Below are positions 1-12,835 of a stretch of 64,000 nt of DNA, in pieces. Both the position numbers and the translations under genes were made by a program. Origin of the DNA: Sapria himalayana (lineage: Eukaryota; Streptophyta; Magnoliopsida; Malpighiales; Rafflesiaceae); assembly GCA_029783825.1 (NCBI GenBank), contig JAREIK010003109.1, forward strand, positions 82,815-146,814, in the 5' to 3' direction. The stretch's first letter is position 1, and the number at the start of each line of letters is the position of its first letter. The notes under the pieces are model-generated. The model ran no database searches. It had not been told where the DNA came from and was given only the letters and a program-made list of their open reading frames with translations.

Positions 1-2
1 AC

Positions 3-164
3 GCAGAAATATTAGCATTAAGGGATGGACTTAGAATATGTTATTCTAAAGAGCTAACAAATATAGATATACAAATAGACTCTAAAGGAATTATAAATCT
101 AGATAAAAAAGAATTCTCATACATCCGAATAACTAAAAATCATAAGTTTTCAACTTCGCTGTGA
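3..164 (+). pseudogene. RNase H domain fragment of LINE-M1 ORF2
   Basis: The frame from base 3 reads AEILALRDGLRIC, then IDIQIDSKGIINL, and stops at 162-164. These match the second catalytic motif (Glu in AEILAL) and the third (Asp in IDSK) of the RNase H domain at the end of plant L1 ORF2, and align with the RNase H parts of M2 and M3. After the IDSK block the sequence departs from M2 and M3: the block ending in IFRE.NAL.D is missing, so the C-terminal part of the domain has been deleted. The first catalytic Asp lies outside the window. It is a dead fragment. Confidence 0.8.
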
Positions 165-1236
165 ATTTTCAATTTCTCTTTTCTTATAGTAGCACAGGGT
201 AGTTCTCAGATTCGCTCAAGTCTTCTTGGTCCTGAAGGAAGATTCTATAATTGAATAACTCCCTGCTCAAGTCACTGTTCATTTATATATTACTACTGCT
301 CGGAATCTCACTGTAAAAATAGTTGCAGATTTGGTTGTTTTGTTTTTTTTTTCTTAGCAGCAAGGTCACCTAAAATAGGAAGAAAGATCATGCGCACAAG
401 TCTTTTTTGTTTATAGTTCATAAGTCTGTTTGAACTTTGTTTTGATGTGGTCATGATAATTAGTTTAAGGTTAGGAGTGGTGTCACAAGTTTCTGTAGAT
501 CGGGTTATAATGTTAAAGTAATTTTGATATCCACAAAAGTAGGCTAGGTTGGATATAATATAGACAGCTGCTGTGCACAATCGGGAACAACAAAAAGCTG
601 CTATGGAGTGGCTAAAAATAGAAATTCGCTGGACTGAGGAACATAACGGAGAGAATGTAAACCAGCCGAATGCTGGAGGCTGGAAACATGGCGTCTGTGA
701 TTTATGCAGGTGACAAGGGTCCAAGTGCTCTCACCATGGAGGCTGGAATTGGTTTGGTGTCTGTGACTTGTATGCAGGTGACAGGTAGAAGGATCCTCGT
801 GAGGATTTCAACACATTTAACCTAGTCTTGCTGCAAAATCAAAATTCTGCAGATTCAGTTTATATAAAGATGTTAGACAAAGTTGAAGTTCCGGGAAGGG
901 AAAGTTAGCTGGTTGAAAGTAAGGGATCGTAGGATAAAGATTGACATCTAAACAAGCATCAAAGTTCAGTTTAATAAAATGCAGAAGTTTACTATAGAAG
1001 CTCAAAATCGATCTCTATGTGATTCAGAAACAGCATATGGATTAGAATCAGCATAAAGTCTCAAAATTGCACTCCTAGGAAAACCAGCATCTGTTTGTTT
1101 ATGTTTTATTACAGTTACAATAGCTAATGCTTGATGTAGGAGAAAGGGTGTAAAGGGCTACGGGTAGCAAGCAAGTAGGTTGTAAAAATGGTATTCCTCC
1201 GCCAAAAGAGAGGGTTATAATTAATAAATGCAGTTT
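165..1236 (+). other. 3' UTR of LINE-M1
   Basis: Non-coding 3' region. A degenerate form of the family's 3' UTR motif (CCTGGTCCTGAGGGG in M2, CCTGGCCCTGAGGGG in M3) is seen at about 223-240. The end is well conserved; the middle diverges strongly between copies. Confidence 0.7.
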
Positions 1237-4200
1237 AAAAAAAAAGAAGAATAAGAAGAATAAGAAGAATAAGAATAATAAGAAGACTAAAAAAAATAAG
1301 AGGAAAGCAAAGAATCAAAAGAATAAGAATAAAATAAAAATCATAAGAAAAAGAAGAATAGGAAGAATAAGAAGAATAAGAAGAATAAGAAGAATAATAA
1401 GAATAAGAAAATTAAAAAAATAAGAAGAATAATATAAATAAGTAAAATATGAAGAATAAATAGAATAAGAAGAATAAGAAGAATATGAAGAGTATGAACA
1501 ATAAGAATAATAAGAAGAATAAGAAAATAAGAAGAAAAAGAAGAAAAAAAAGAAAGAAGAAAAAGAAGAATAAAAAGAATAATAAGAATAAATAGAATAA
1601 AAAGAAAAAGAAGAATAAGAAAAATAAGAAGGATAAGAAACATAAGAAGAATAAGAAGAAGAAGAATAATAATAATTATTTGAAAAATAAAAAGAATAAA
1701 AAGAATAAGAAGAATAACAATTATAAAAAGAATAAGAATAATAAGAAGAATAAGAAAAATAGGAAGAATAGAAAAAAATAAGAAGAATAAAAAGAATAAC
1801 AAGGAAAATGAGAATAGGACGACTAAGAAAAAATAAGAAGAAAAAGAAAAAAAGAAAAATAAAGAAAAATAAAGAAAAAGAGGACTAAGAAGAATAAGAA
1901 AAAAAAGAAAAATAAGAATACTAAGAATAATAAGAAGAATTAGAAGAATAAAAAAATTATAAGAATAAGAAGAATTTTAAGAATTTGAAGTTAAAAAAAA
2001 GAAGAATAAAAAAAATCAAAACAAATAAGAATAATAATAAGAATAAAAAGAATAATAAAAATAAGAAGAATAAAAAGAATAATAAAAATAAGAAGAATAA
2101 AAAGAATAATAAAAATAAGAAGAATAAAAAGAATTAGAAGAATAAGAAAATAAAGAAGAATAAGAATAAAAAGAAGAAAAAGAAGAAAGAGAAGAAAAAG
2201 AAGAAAGAGAAGAAAAAGAAGAAAGAGAAGAAAAAGAAGAAAAAAAGGAAAAAGAAGAAAAAAAAGAAAAAGAAGAAAAATAAAAATAAAAAGAAAAAGA
2301 AAAAGAAGAAGAAGAAAAAAAAGAAGAAGATGAAAAAGAAGAAGTAGAAGAAAAAGAAGAATAAAAAGACAAAGAAGAAGAAAAAGAAGAAGAAGGAGGA
2401 GGAGGAGGAGGAGAAGAAAAAGAAGGAGGAGGAGGAGGAGAAGAAGAAGAAGAAGAAAAAGAAAAAGAAGAAGAAGAAGAAGAAGAGAAGGAGGAGGAGG
2501 AGGAAGAAGAAGAATGAGAAGAAGAAGGAGAATGAGAAGAAGAAGAAAAAGTAGAAAAAGAAGAAAAAGAAGAAAAATAAGAAAAAGAAGAAAAAGAAGA
2601 AAAAGAAGAAGAAGAAGAAGAAAAAAAAGAATAAAAAGAAGAAGAATAAGAAGAAGAATAATAATAATAATAAGAATAAGAAGAATAAAAAAATAAGAAA
2701 AATAAAAAAAATAAAAAATAAGAAAAAAAAACAATAAGAAGAATAAGAAAAATAAAAAGAATTAGAGAAATACAAAGAATAAGAAGAATAATAAGAAAAA
2801 GAATAAAAATAAGAATAACAAGAATAAAAATAATAAGTTGAATAAAAAGAATAAGAAGAATCATAAGAATACAAAGGATAAATAAAATAACAAGAATAAT
2901 AAGAATTAGAGGAATAAAAATAATAAGAAAAAAAGAAGAATAAGAATAATATAGAGAAGAAGAAGAATAAGAAAAATAAGAAGAATAAGAAGAAAAAGAA
3001 GAATAAGAAGAATAAAAAGAATAAGAAGAATAAGAAGAATAAGAAGACTAAGAAGAATAAGAAGAATTAGTAGAATAAGAAGAATTAGAAGACTAAGAAG
3101 AATAAGAAGAATTAGTAGAATAAGAAGAATAATAATAAGAATAATAAGAATAATAACAAGAATAAGAAGGATAATAAGAATAAACTCAATAAGAAGACTT
3201 AGAAAAATAAGAATAATAAGAAGAATATGAAAAATAAGAAGAATAAGAAGAATAAGAAGAATAAGAAGAATAAGAAGAATAAGAAGAATAATAAGAAATA
3301 AAAGAAAAAGTATAATGAGAAGAATAAGAAGAATAAGAATAATAAAAAGAATTAGAAGAATAAGAAAGAATAAAAAGAATAAGAAGAATAAGGAGAATAA
3401 GATGAATAAGAATAATAAGAAGAATAAGAATAATAAAAACTTTAGATCAATACGAAGAAAAATAAAAATAAAAGAAAATATTAAAAATAGAATAGGAAGT
3501 ATAACAAGGATATGGTGAATAAGAAGTATAAGAAAAATAAGAATAATAAGAAGAATACGAAGAATAAGAAGAATACAAAGAATAAGAAGAATAAGAAGAA
3601 TAAGAAGAATAAGAAGAATAAGAAGAATAAGAATAATAAGAATAAAATAAGAATAAAAAGTATATAATATAAATAATAGAAATTAGAAGAAAGAAAGTAT
3701 AAGAAGAATTTGAAGAATAAAAAGAATAAAAAAAATAAAAAGAATAAAAATAATATGAAGAATAAGAAGAATAAGAAATTTAAGAAGAATAAAAAGAATA
3801 AGAAGAATTACTTGTATAAAATGAATAAGAAGAATAAGAAAAATAAGAAGAATAAGAAGAATAAGAAGAATATGAAGAATAAAAAGAATATGAAGAATAA
3901 GAAGAATAAGAAAAATAAAAAGAATAAAAAGAAAAAAAGAATTAAAAGTTTTAGAAGAATAAGAATAATTTGAAAAATAAGAAAAATAATTTGAAAAATA
4001 ATAATAAAAAGAATAAGAAGGATAATGTGGATTTTGAAAATACGAAGAAGAATAATAAATAGGATAAAATAGAGAATAAAAAAAATAAGAACAATAAGAA
4101 GAATAAGAAAAATAAGAAGAATAATAAGAATAATAAGAATAAGAAGAATAAGAAGAATAAGAAGAATAAGAAGAATAAGAAGAATGAGAAGAATAAATAG

Positions 4201-6088
4201 AATAAGAAGAATAAGAAAAATAAATAGATTAAGAAAAATAAGTAAAATAAGATCAATAAAAAGAATAATATGAATAACTTGAATAATAAGAATAATAAGA
4301 ATAATATGAATTAGAATGATAAGAATAAAATAAAAATCAGAAAAATAAGAAGAATAAAAAGATTAAGAAGAATAAGGATAAATCAATTAGAAGATTAAAA
4401 ATAATAAAAATGAAGAATATGACGAATAAAAATAATAAGAAGAATAAGAAGAATAAGTAGAATAATAAAAAAAGAATAAAAAAAAGAAGAATAAAAATAA
4501 TAGATGAATAAGAAGAATAAAATGAATAAAAAAAATAAGAAGAATAAATAGAATAATAAGAATAAGAAAAACAAATAGAAAAAAAAGAATAAGAATAATA
4601 AATAGAATAAGAAGAATAAGTAAAATAAGATGAATAAAAAGAATAATAAGAATAATAAGAATAATATGAATTAGAATGATAAGAATAAAATAAAAATCGG
4701 AAAAATAAGAAGAATAAAAAGATTAAGAAGAATAAGAAGGATAAAACAATTAGAAGATTAAAAATAATAAAAATGAAGAATAAGAAGAATAAAAATGAAG
4801 AATAAGAAGGATAAAAAGAATAAGAAGAATAAGTAGAATAATAAAAAAAAGAAGAATAAAAAAATAAATGAATAAGAAGAATAAGAAGAATAAAAAGAAT
4901 AATAAAAAAAAAGAATAAAAAAAAGAAGAATAAAAAAATAAATGAATAAGAAGAATAAGAAGAATAAGAAGAATAAGAATAATAAGAAGAATAAGAATAA
5001 TAAGAAGAATAATAAGAATAAGAAGAATAAGAAGAATAAAAAGAATAACAACAATAAGAAGAATAAGATGAAAAATAATAATAAGAATATAAATAGTATA
5101 AAAAGAATAAGGTTGATAAAAAAAATATGAAGTATAATAATAATAAGTAGAATATTGAAAATAATAAAAATTAGAAAAATAATAAGAATAAGATGAATTA
5201 CTAGATTAATAAGATTAAAAAGAATAAGATGGATAATAAAAAAATAAGAATGAGAAGAATTTAAAGAATAACAAGAAAAATAACAATAAAAAGGTAAAGA
5301 AGAATCAGAAGATTAAAAATAATAAGAAAGAAGAATAATAAGAATAAAAAAACAAAAAGAATAAGAAGAATAAGTAAAATAAGAATAATAAGAAGTATAA
5401 GAAGAATAAGAAGTATAAGAAGAATAAGAAGAATAAGAAGAATTTTTATAATAATAAAAATAAAAAAAAACAAAAAGATTAAGAAGATTAAGAAGAATAA
5501 CAAAAAATAAGAAAAATAAGAAAAATAAGAAAAATATTAAAATTATTAAGAATAAATAGGAAAAGAAGAATAATAAAAATGTGAAGAATAAGAAGAATTA
5601 GATCAATATGAAGAATATCAAGTATAAAAAGAAAAAGAATAATAAGATGAATCAAAAGTTTAAAAATAATAAAAAATAAGCATTAGAAGAATAATTAGAA
5701 TAAGAAGAATAAAAATAATTCTAAAAAAATGAATTAGAAGAATAAAAAGAATAATAAGAATAAGAAGAATACTAAGAATAACAAGAATAAAAAGAATAAG
5801 AAGAATAAAAAGAATAAGATAAAAAATAAGAATATTAAAAATTAAAAAAATTAAGAAGAATAAGAATAATATGAAGAATAAAATGAATAATAGTTTAAAA
5901 AGAATAAGAATAATAATAAAAATTAGAATAATTTAAGAATAAGAAGAATAATAAAAATAAGAAGAATAAGAAGAATAAGAAAAAATAAGAAGAATAAGTA
6001 GAATAAGAAGAATAGGAACAACACGTAGAATAAGAAGAATAAGAATAAAAAAAAAGAAGAATAAGAATAAAAAGAAGAAGAAGAAGAA

Positions 6089-6121
<33 letters not shown>

Positions 6122-7311
6122 GGATAAGAAGAATAAAAAGAATTAGATGAATAAGAATAATAATAAGATAAAAAAATATTAATAAAGAAAACAAATAGAA
6201 TAAAAAAGAAAACGTATAATAATGCCAAAAACTAGAATAAGAAGAATAAAAAGAATTTGAATAATAAGAAGAATAAGAAGAATAAGAATAATAAGAAGAA
6301 TAAGAATAATAAGAAGAATAAGAATAATAAGAAGAATAAGAATAATAAGAAGAATAAGAATAATAAGAAGAAAATGATTAAAAAGAATAAATAGAAAAAT
6401 CACTAAAATTGTAATAATAAGTAATATAAGAAGAATAAGATAAAAAAGAATAATAAGTAGAATAAGAAGAATTACAAAAATAAGAACAATAAGAATAATA
6501 ATGTGAATAAAAAAATATCATGAATAAAAATAAAAAGTAGAATATGGAGAATAAAAAAATAATAAAATAGGAGAATAGATGAATATAAAGAATAAAAAGA
6601 ATTATAAATAAAAGAAGGATAATAAGAAAAATAGAATTAAAAGATATTGAAGACTAATAAGGATAACAAGAATAAGAAGGATTAGAAGAACTAAAAGATT
6701 AAAAATAATAAGAAATAAAAATAATAAGAATGATAGAATAAGAATAATAATAAGAATAAAAAGAAATAGTAGAAAAAGAAAATAAATAAAATAAAGAAAA
6801 ATATTAAAAATAATAAAAATAAGAAAAATAAGAAAATTAAGAAAATTAAGAAAAATAAGAAAAATAAGAATAACAAGATTAATAAAAATAATATTAATAA
6901 TTTAAAAATATAAGAATAATAAGAATATTAAGAAGAATTAGAATAATAAGAATAATAAGTAGTAAAATCAAAATTTAAAGAATGAGAAAAATACAAAGAA
7001 TAACAAGGATACGTAGAATAAAAAGGATAAGAAGAATAATAAAATTAAAATAATAAAAAAGAATAATAAAAAAAATAAAAAGATTATGTATAATAAAAAA
7101 AATAAGAAGAATAATAAGAATAAGAAGAATAAAAAAAAGAAGAATTAGAATAAAAAGAATAAGAATAAGAATAATAATAATAATAATATGAAGAATAAGA
7201 AGAATAAATATAATAAGAAGAATTAGAATAATAAAAAGAATTAGAAAAATAACAATAATAATAAAATAAGAAGAATAATAAGAATAAAAATAATAAGAAG
7301 AAATAATAAGA
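1237..7311. repeat. (AAGAATAAG)n / AAG-AAT microsatellite array 1, ~6.1 kb
   Basis: A low-complexity purine-rich strand built from AAG and AAT triplets. The commonest unit is the 9-mer AAGAATAAG, with interspersed AATAAG, AAT and AAAAAT variants and local blocks of exact repeats (for example 3,235-3,290 and 6,260-6,365). It starts at the A-run of LINE-M1 and ends at the 5' end of LINE-M2, so it is the expanded tail of one LINE and the landing site of the next. Long frames rich in Leu/Ile/Phe on the minus strand and Lys/Asn/Arg on the plus strand are consequences of the repeat, not genes. Confidence 0.95.
2167..2514. repeat. Homopurine (GAA/GGA) tract within array 1
   Basis: Within the microsatellite the composition changes to almost pure purine. 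Bases 2,167-2,280 and 2,371-2,514 contain only A and G, and the second stretch includes several (GGA)n blocks. Such mirror-like polypurine tracts can form triplex (H-DNA) structures. This is the only place in the array with runs of GGA. Confidence 0.85.
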
Positions 7312-7386
7312 AAAGCTTGAGGAGTGATTTTTCTAAAGAGTGAAACCTCCATTTTTGTGTGAAGCAAGCTCAAATTGATGCCTAAA

Positions 7387-8799
7387 ATGGAGAAAATCGA
7401 GCCTATCTTCAATAGAAAATCATTTTTTTTACATTCAAGGAGCCCGCGCTTTGCTATTCAAAGTTTGATGCAAAATCTTTAGAACTACCGTTAATTTTTT
7501 CGAAGGAAGAACTAGAAAAGCTTGAGGAGCCGTTCAAGCTCACTCTAGTGGTGAAGTTCTCCCATGGCAAACTCAACTACAAAGATATCCATGATTTCAT
7601 TGCTTCTCTGAAACTCCACAAAACAGTGAAGTTAGCAACCTATGATGGTAAACATGTAATTTTTCGGTTCAATGAGGAAGATGACTTCCTCCGAATATGG
7701 CTTAGAGGTCTATGGAACATTGTGGGTTACCCTATGCACATACTCAAATGGACGCCTAACTTTTCACCATTGGAGGAATCGGCTCAAGCTCTAGTATGGT
7801 TTAGCTTAACAAAACTTCCTTTACATATTTTCTATAAACATGCACTATACTCACTTTGACTCTACCTAGGGAAACCATGGCTTGTAGATGAAGCCACTAC
7901 ATACATGACTAGGCCAAGCATGGGTAGGATATGCGTTGAGGTTAACATTGGGACTCCCCCCCTCCCCCCTCTAGGATTTGGTAGGAAGTGACCTCGACAA
8001 TGGCTTCTGGCAGGATATCATTCCAGAAGCCATGTCGAGCTACTGTAATGTCTGCCTCACAATGGGGCATTCTGAGGCATAATGTTTGGTAGGTGAGGGG
8101 AGTAAGAGAGAAGGAAAGGAGACAATGGAAGGGAGGAGAGGAAAAAGTAAGGCATGGGTAAATAAGGGGATTAAGGAAGGGGAGATTGAAAAGGAGAAGG
8201 AGAAAGGAGAAAGGGTAGAAAATAAGGTGAAGGCTAGGGAAGAAGAGAGAGACAGGGAGTTAGAGGCAAAATGGGAGTGTTCATTAGAGGTTAGTGAGGA
8301 AAAAAGAGGCGGAGAAATGCAAGGTGAAGGGATAAAAGAAAATAGTGTAGAAGGGGAAGAGGCTATAAAAGTTAGGAAAATTCAGGATAATGCTAAAATA
8401 AGGGAGGGGGAAGGAGAAAAGAAAGAGAGTGCTGGAAAAATGGACAAGATGAAAAGAATAAAAAGGTGGTTAGAAGAGATGATAGGAGAAATAGGGGAAA
8501 GAGGGAGGGAGGTATGTAGGGAGGTTGGTGCTAGAGGAAGGATATGGGAGAAGAGGAGAAAAACGGAAAAAGATAAAAATATAAAGGATTTCAATTGGGC
8601 GGAAGATGACCTCTTATCGGAGGATGATTCGGAGGCTAAAAGCTGGACTTTTTTGAGCATTAATGCAGGAGAACATATGCTGTATGTAAAACTACAGCAA
8701 GATGATTTAAACCTGAATGTAAAAGAAATGCAAAGAAGTGTCCCGCAAAATAGAGAAAGTGCTATGGAACATATTAAAAGCATGGGAAGGAGCTTATAA
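7387..8799 (+). pseudogene. LINE-M2 ORF1 (DUF4283-like, zinc knuckle), broken
   Basis: ORF1 of plant L1 elements encodes a nucleic-acid-binding protein that packages the LINE RNA. The frame at about 7,510-7,859 carries the DUF4283-like core (VKFSHGKLNY, then YDGKHVIFRF and WTPNFSPLEE), matching M3 ORF1. A TGA at 7,857 follows, then a ~200-bp stretch with frame changes that still encodes a recognisable RPSMGRICVEV block. A CCHC knuckle lies at 8,044-8,085 (C-x2-C-x4-H-x4-C), with an in-frame TAA at 8,080 just before its last Cys. After it an open stretch to 8,799 is very rich in Glu, Lys and Arg, a charged tail with an acidic patch (EDDLLSEDDSE). The ATG at 7,387 is in a different frame, so the original start is uncertain. 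Confidence 0.8.
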
Positions 8800-8932
8800 A
8801 AATTAAGCCTCCCAAAGAAAGTAGAGAAAGCCTTACCTAGCTCAAGTAAGCCCCCTAGAAATAGGAAAAAATATCTAAACATAAAATATGATTCTAAATC
8901 CACTACTAGAGCGCTAGCAAAGTACACCTAAA

Positions 8933-11900
8933 ATGATTAATAGCTTGTATTGGAATGTAAGAGGAGGGACAAACAATCCTACGATAAATAGAATTAGAAG
9001 ATTAATAAAGATTTATAAGATTATAATTGTCATATTACCGGAACCAATGGTAAATAAAAATCTACTTGATAAATATAAGAGAAAGATAGGCCTAGACAAG
9101 GCCCTTTCAAATTCTAATGGGAAACTATGGATTCTGTGGAAATACTCAATGGATATTGAAATACTTTTAGAATCCGAGCAAATAATATAATTTAAGATAG
9201 GAAATAGTCAGAACCAGTTTTTTCAGTAGTGTATGCAAGCAATTCAAAATCAGTCAGGAAAACCCTATGGCAGGAAATGGAAGATATATCTGCAACAAAG
9301 GCTCCATGGCTTATTGGAGGGAATTTCAATGTGATTAGAATTCCTAACAAAAAAAAAGAGGTAGACCGCCCATCTCGATGGCATTAGCAAAATTCAAAGA
9401 GGCTATTGGAACTACAAACTTAATAGAGGCAAACTTTTTGGGAACAAACTTTACCTAGTGCAACAACTAGAAAAGAATGGGGGCTATATGGTCTAGATTA
9501 GACAGAGTCCTATTTAATCCTAAATGGATAAAAAAATGGGTGGCATAAAAGTTAGACATCTAAGTCGAACTTTCTCAGACTATAGCTCTCTCCTGACTTC
9601 ACTTCAAAAAGTGAAGAAGGGCACATAAGTTTTAAATTTCAAACTATGTGGGGCTTGCATAAGGATTTTGAAAGTATAGTAAAAGAATCATGGGAAACTT
9701 TTATTTTAGGTAATCCCATACAAGTGCTGGCTAAAAAGTTACGCAACTTGAGATCGTTATTTAGCAAGTGGAATAAAGAAAGATTTGGAAATATTACCCA
9801 GAAAATCTAGGAGGTAGTGCAGAATGTATCATCACTAGAGATAGAATATGAGGAGAGATTGGATGAGGTCTCTAGAATAGAAGTAAGCAAAGCAAAAGTT
9901 GAGTTAAGGCTTAGAATGTATATGGAAGAAACCTTTTGGAAATAGAGAGCAAAAATTAAATGGTTAAAAGAAGGCGATAAAAATACAAAAGTTTTCAATG
10001 TAATGGCAAAAATAAAATTAGAAAAACAAAAAATAAGAGGTTGAAAAGCAAATAATGGGGAATGGATGGAAGATGAAGAGAAAATAAAAAATATATTAGA
10101 AGATTTTTTTAAAAGCCACTTATGTGGGTTAAACATTTCTAGAAATTGGTCTTTAATGCAGAATATTGAAAGGAAAGTAAAAAAGGAGGATAATAAAATG
10201 CTTGAGGAACCTCCAAGAGAAGAAGAGGTAAAAGAAGTAGTTTTCAGTGCCAAAATACATAGTGCAGCAGGTCCATACGGGTGGAACAATGGTTTCTTCC
10301 AATATGCCTAGCCTATCATTTAAAAAGATCTGATAATAGCTATTAATTGGATTTTTTTCCGGGGCAGAAATTACTAAAGCATGGGGTAAGTCATTCCCAA
10401 AGAATGCTAACCCACAGAGAGGAGAGGATTACAGACCAATTAGCCTATGTAACACAGTTTATAAGATATTAGCAAAATTACTTCAGAATAGACTTAGTAG
10501 GATTCTCCCCACTATCATATCCCCTGAACAAATAGGCTTTATAAAGAATATATTAATGATGGAAAATATAAACCTAGCTACATAAATGATAAAAGAAATA
10601 GGAGCGAAATCTAAAGGGCATAATGTAATAATAAAATTGGATTTATTAAAAGCTTTCTATAGAGTGGAATGAGATACTTTATGTTATTTAATAAGAAAGA
10701 TGGACTTTTTAGAATTTTGGATAGATCTGATATATAGATGTATTTCGAACGCATGGGTCAGAATTCTAACAAATGGACAGGCAGGTGAAGAATTTAAAAT
10801 GACAAGAGGGCTCCGATAAGGATATCCGCTCTTGCCATCATTGTTTAACATTTACCTAGAATTATTTATCGTAAAACTATAACTAGAAATGAAAGCGGGA
10901 AACATACTTACATTTAAGCAACCAATATATACATCACATGTGAGCTGTCTAGCATATGTGGATGATATTATTGTCTTCACAAATGCTAGCAGTCGATCTA
11001 TGAGATCCATGATAAAGCTACTACAATCATTCGAAGCAGAAACATGACAAGTGCTGAACAGAAATAAATGTCAATTCCTAATAGTAAGAAAAGCACCTGA
11101 AAACATAGCACAAAAGATAATAAAAATAACTGGCTTCACACAAAAATTAGATACATTAATGTATCTAGGCTGCCCGATTTATGAAGGAAGGCTTAAAAAA
11201 AGATTATCTAGTCTATTTAGTAGACAAATTGAAGAAAAAAATAGCGGGCTAGAAAGAAGAATTATTAAGCATGGTAGGAAGAATCACACTAATCAAACAT
11301 GTCTTACAAAGCTCGCTGGCCTATATTTTAATGTTGATACAGGCACCAAAAAGTTTAACAAAAAAACTAGAAAAAGAAATAGCTAATTTCTTATGGGGAA
11401 AATAAGAAAGAAAAAATAAGCAATACTGGAAAAAATGGGAAGACTTATGTTACCCAAAGGAGGAGACTGGACTAGGATTTGTCAGTCTAAGCGATATAAA
11501 AAAAGCATGGGCTTGTAAAAATTGGTGGCTTTTGAAAGAAAATGGAAGCCTTTGGGTAGCATACATAAAAGCTAGATACGAGTTAGGTAACAAAGCTTTT
11601 AAAAACATAAAAAGAGCTTTGAAAAGCTGGAAAATGATGCGTAAGCAGCAGAATATTATCGAAAATTATGCTATATTGACCACTAACGGCTAGAAATGGA
11701 CACTAAATCCGTAAGAAAATTTTACAATAAGAAGTGCCAAAAAATTGGTAATAAAGAAAAGGCTACCACAAGAATTATATAAAGAGATATGGGCAAAAAA
11801 GATGCCATATAAAATAAACATTTTCATTAGGAAACTTCTTTCAAATGCTATCCTGGTAGATGAAAACATTCAAAGAAAAGGAATAAGCTTAGTATCTAGA

Positions 11901-12835
11901 TGTGAGTGCTGTGGTCGAGAGACAGAAAGCATAAATTATCTATTTTCAACAGGAAGAATAGCTAAAAGTTTATTGAATATACTAGAAGTAGAAGCAGATA
12001 TAGAGAAAGGCACAGAGAATATTAAAGAGAGATTAATAAATGGTATAGTAAGCACTTAAAGAACAAGATCATTAAATGGTTGAGAATTTATATTCCATAT
12101 ATAGCAATTTTGTGTTTATGAAAAGCTAGAAATAAAAGCAGATTTGAGAATTTCCCAATGGATGTTTACAATATTTTAGAGGAGATTAAAAGAGAGATAG
12201 CTTTTATCTCGACTTGTAATCCATTAAGAATTACAAATATAAAATTATAAAAAGATAGGACAAAAAGATGGGGCATCACAACATACAAAAGAAAGCTGCG
12301 GGATATTAAAATTATCAACTGGATTAAACCCCCACAAGGTGGTTTAGTCTTAAATATGGATGAGAGCTTTAAGAGAGATATGGGAGCTGCAAGAGGGGGA
12401 GGATTTATAAGAAATGAAGAGGGAAGGATAGTGAGAGCTTTCACAATGCATGGACATGCCTCCTCAGCCTTACATGCGGAGATTATGGCTCTAGAGAAAG
12501 GCCTCCAGATCTGCAAGATAAACGATTATATAAATATTCAAGTGCAAGTTGATTCAAGTCTATTGGTAGACTTAGCGATTGATAAAATAGATATGTGGAG
12601 GTTTGAAGATAAAATTAGTAAAATAAAAAAATTATTAAAAGAATTAAAAGGAGAAATGAGGCACATATTTAGAGAGACAAATGCTTTGGTAGACAAATTA
12701 GCAGAAGTGGGTAGGAAGAAAGGTTCACATAAATTTGATGAACATAGTATTCCAAATAGGTATAAAGGCATGATAAAATTAGATAAAATAGGCTTTTCGT
12801 ATATTAGAATACAAAAGTTTAAAGGCAAAGAATAA
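8933..12835 (+). pseudogene. LINE-M2 ORF2 (APE-RT-zf-RNase H polyprotein), broken
   Basis: ORF2 nicks the target and copies the LINE RNA into it. The APE endonuclease opens with YWNVRG at 8,948, and the first frame stops at 9,190. Its GGDFN motif is changed to GGNFN near 9,317. An AGPYGWNN block (AGPDGWNN in M3) lies at 10,267. RT motif A is damaged (KAFYRVE for KAFDRVEW in M3), and the catalytic YADD is YVDD at 10,955-10,966. A Cys-rich zf-RVT-like region (SRCECCGRE) is in the open stretch 11,745-12,059. Frameshifts and stops occur throughout the RT. Confidence 0.85.
12356..12835 (+). pseudogene. RNase H domain of LINE-M2 ORF2 (open frame)
   Basis: A continuous 160-codon frame covers the RNase H domain: Asp in NMDES near the start, Glu in AEIMALEKGL, Asp in VQVDSS, and a final IFRETNALVDKLAE block. 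RNase H of this kind removes RNA from the RNA-cDNA hybrid; acquisition of an RNase H domain is known for one branch of plant L1 elements. It is the only part of M2 with no lesion. Because the upstream RT is broken, it cannot be made as part of the normal polyprotein. Confidence 0.8.

Larger units (their letters stand above)
1..1236 (+). mobile_element. LINE-M1, 3' part of an L1-type LINE (cut by window edge)
   Basis: This is the 3' end of a plus-strand LINE of the same family as the copies at 7,312 and 15,761. It opens inside the RNase H domain, then has a long 3' UTR. The last ~90 bp (from about 1,146) match the ends of the other copies closely: a GGGTGTAA motif, then TGGTATTCCTCCGCCAAAAG and AGAGGGTT, followed by an A-run that passes directly into (AAGAATAAG)n. 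The first ~165 bp encode protein; the remainder shows no convincing coding sequence. The open frames here on the minus strand (308-724, 817-1,005) are not shared by the other copies and are not called. Confidence 0.85.

Noticed and set aside
1341..7311. Long open frames on both strands (up to 282 codons) in the microsatellite, rich in Leu/Ile/Phe, Ser/Tyr or Lys/Asn
   Set aside because: They are translations of AAG/AAT repeats, which rarely form stops in some frames. Composition is wholly repeat-driven, with no start context and no domain.
1237..7311. CRISPR array
   Set aside because: The repeats are a simple microsatellite without unique spacers, in a plant nuclear sequence.
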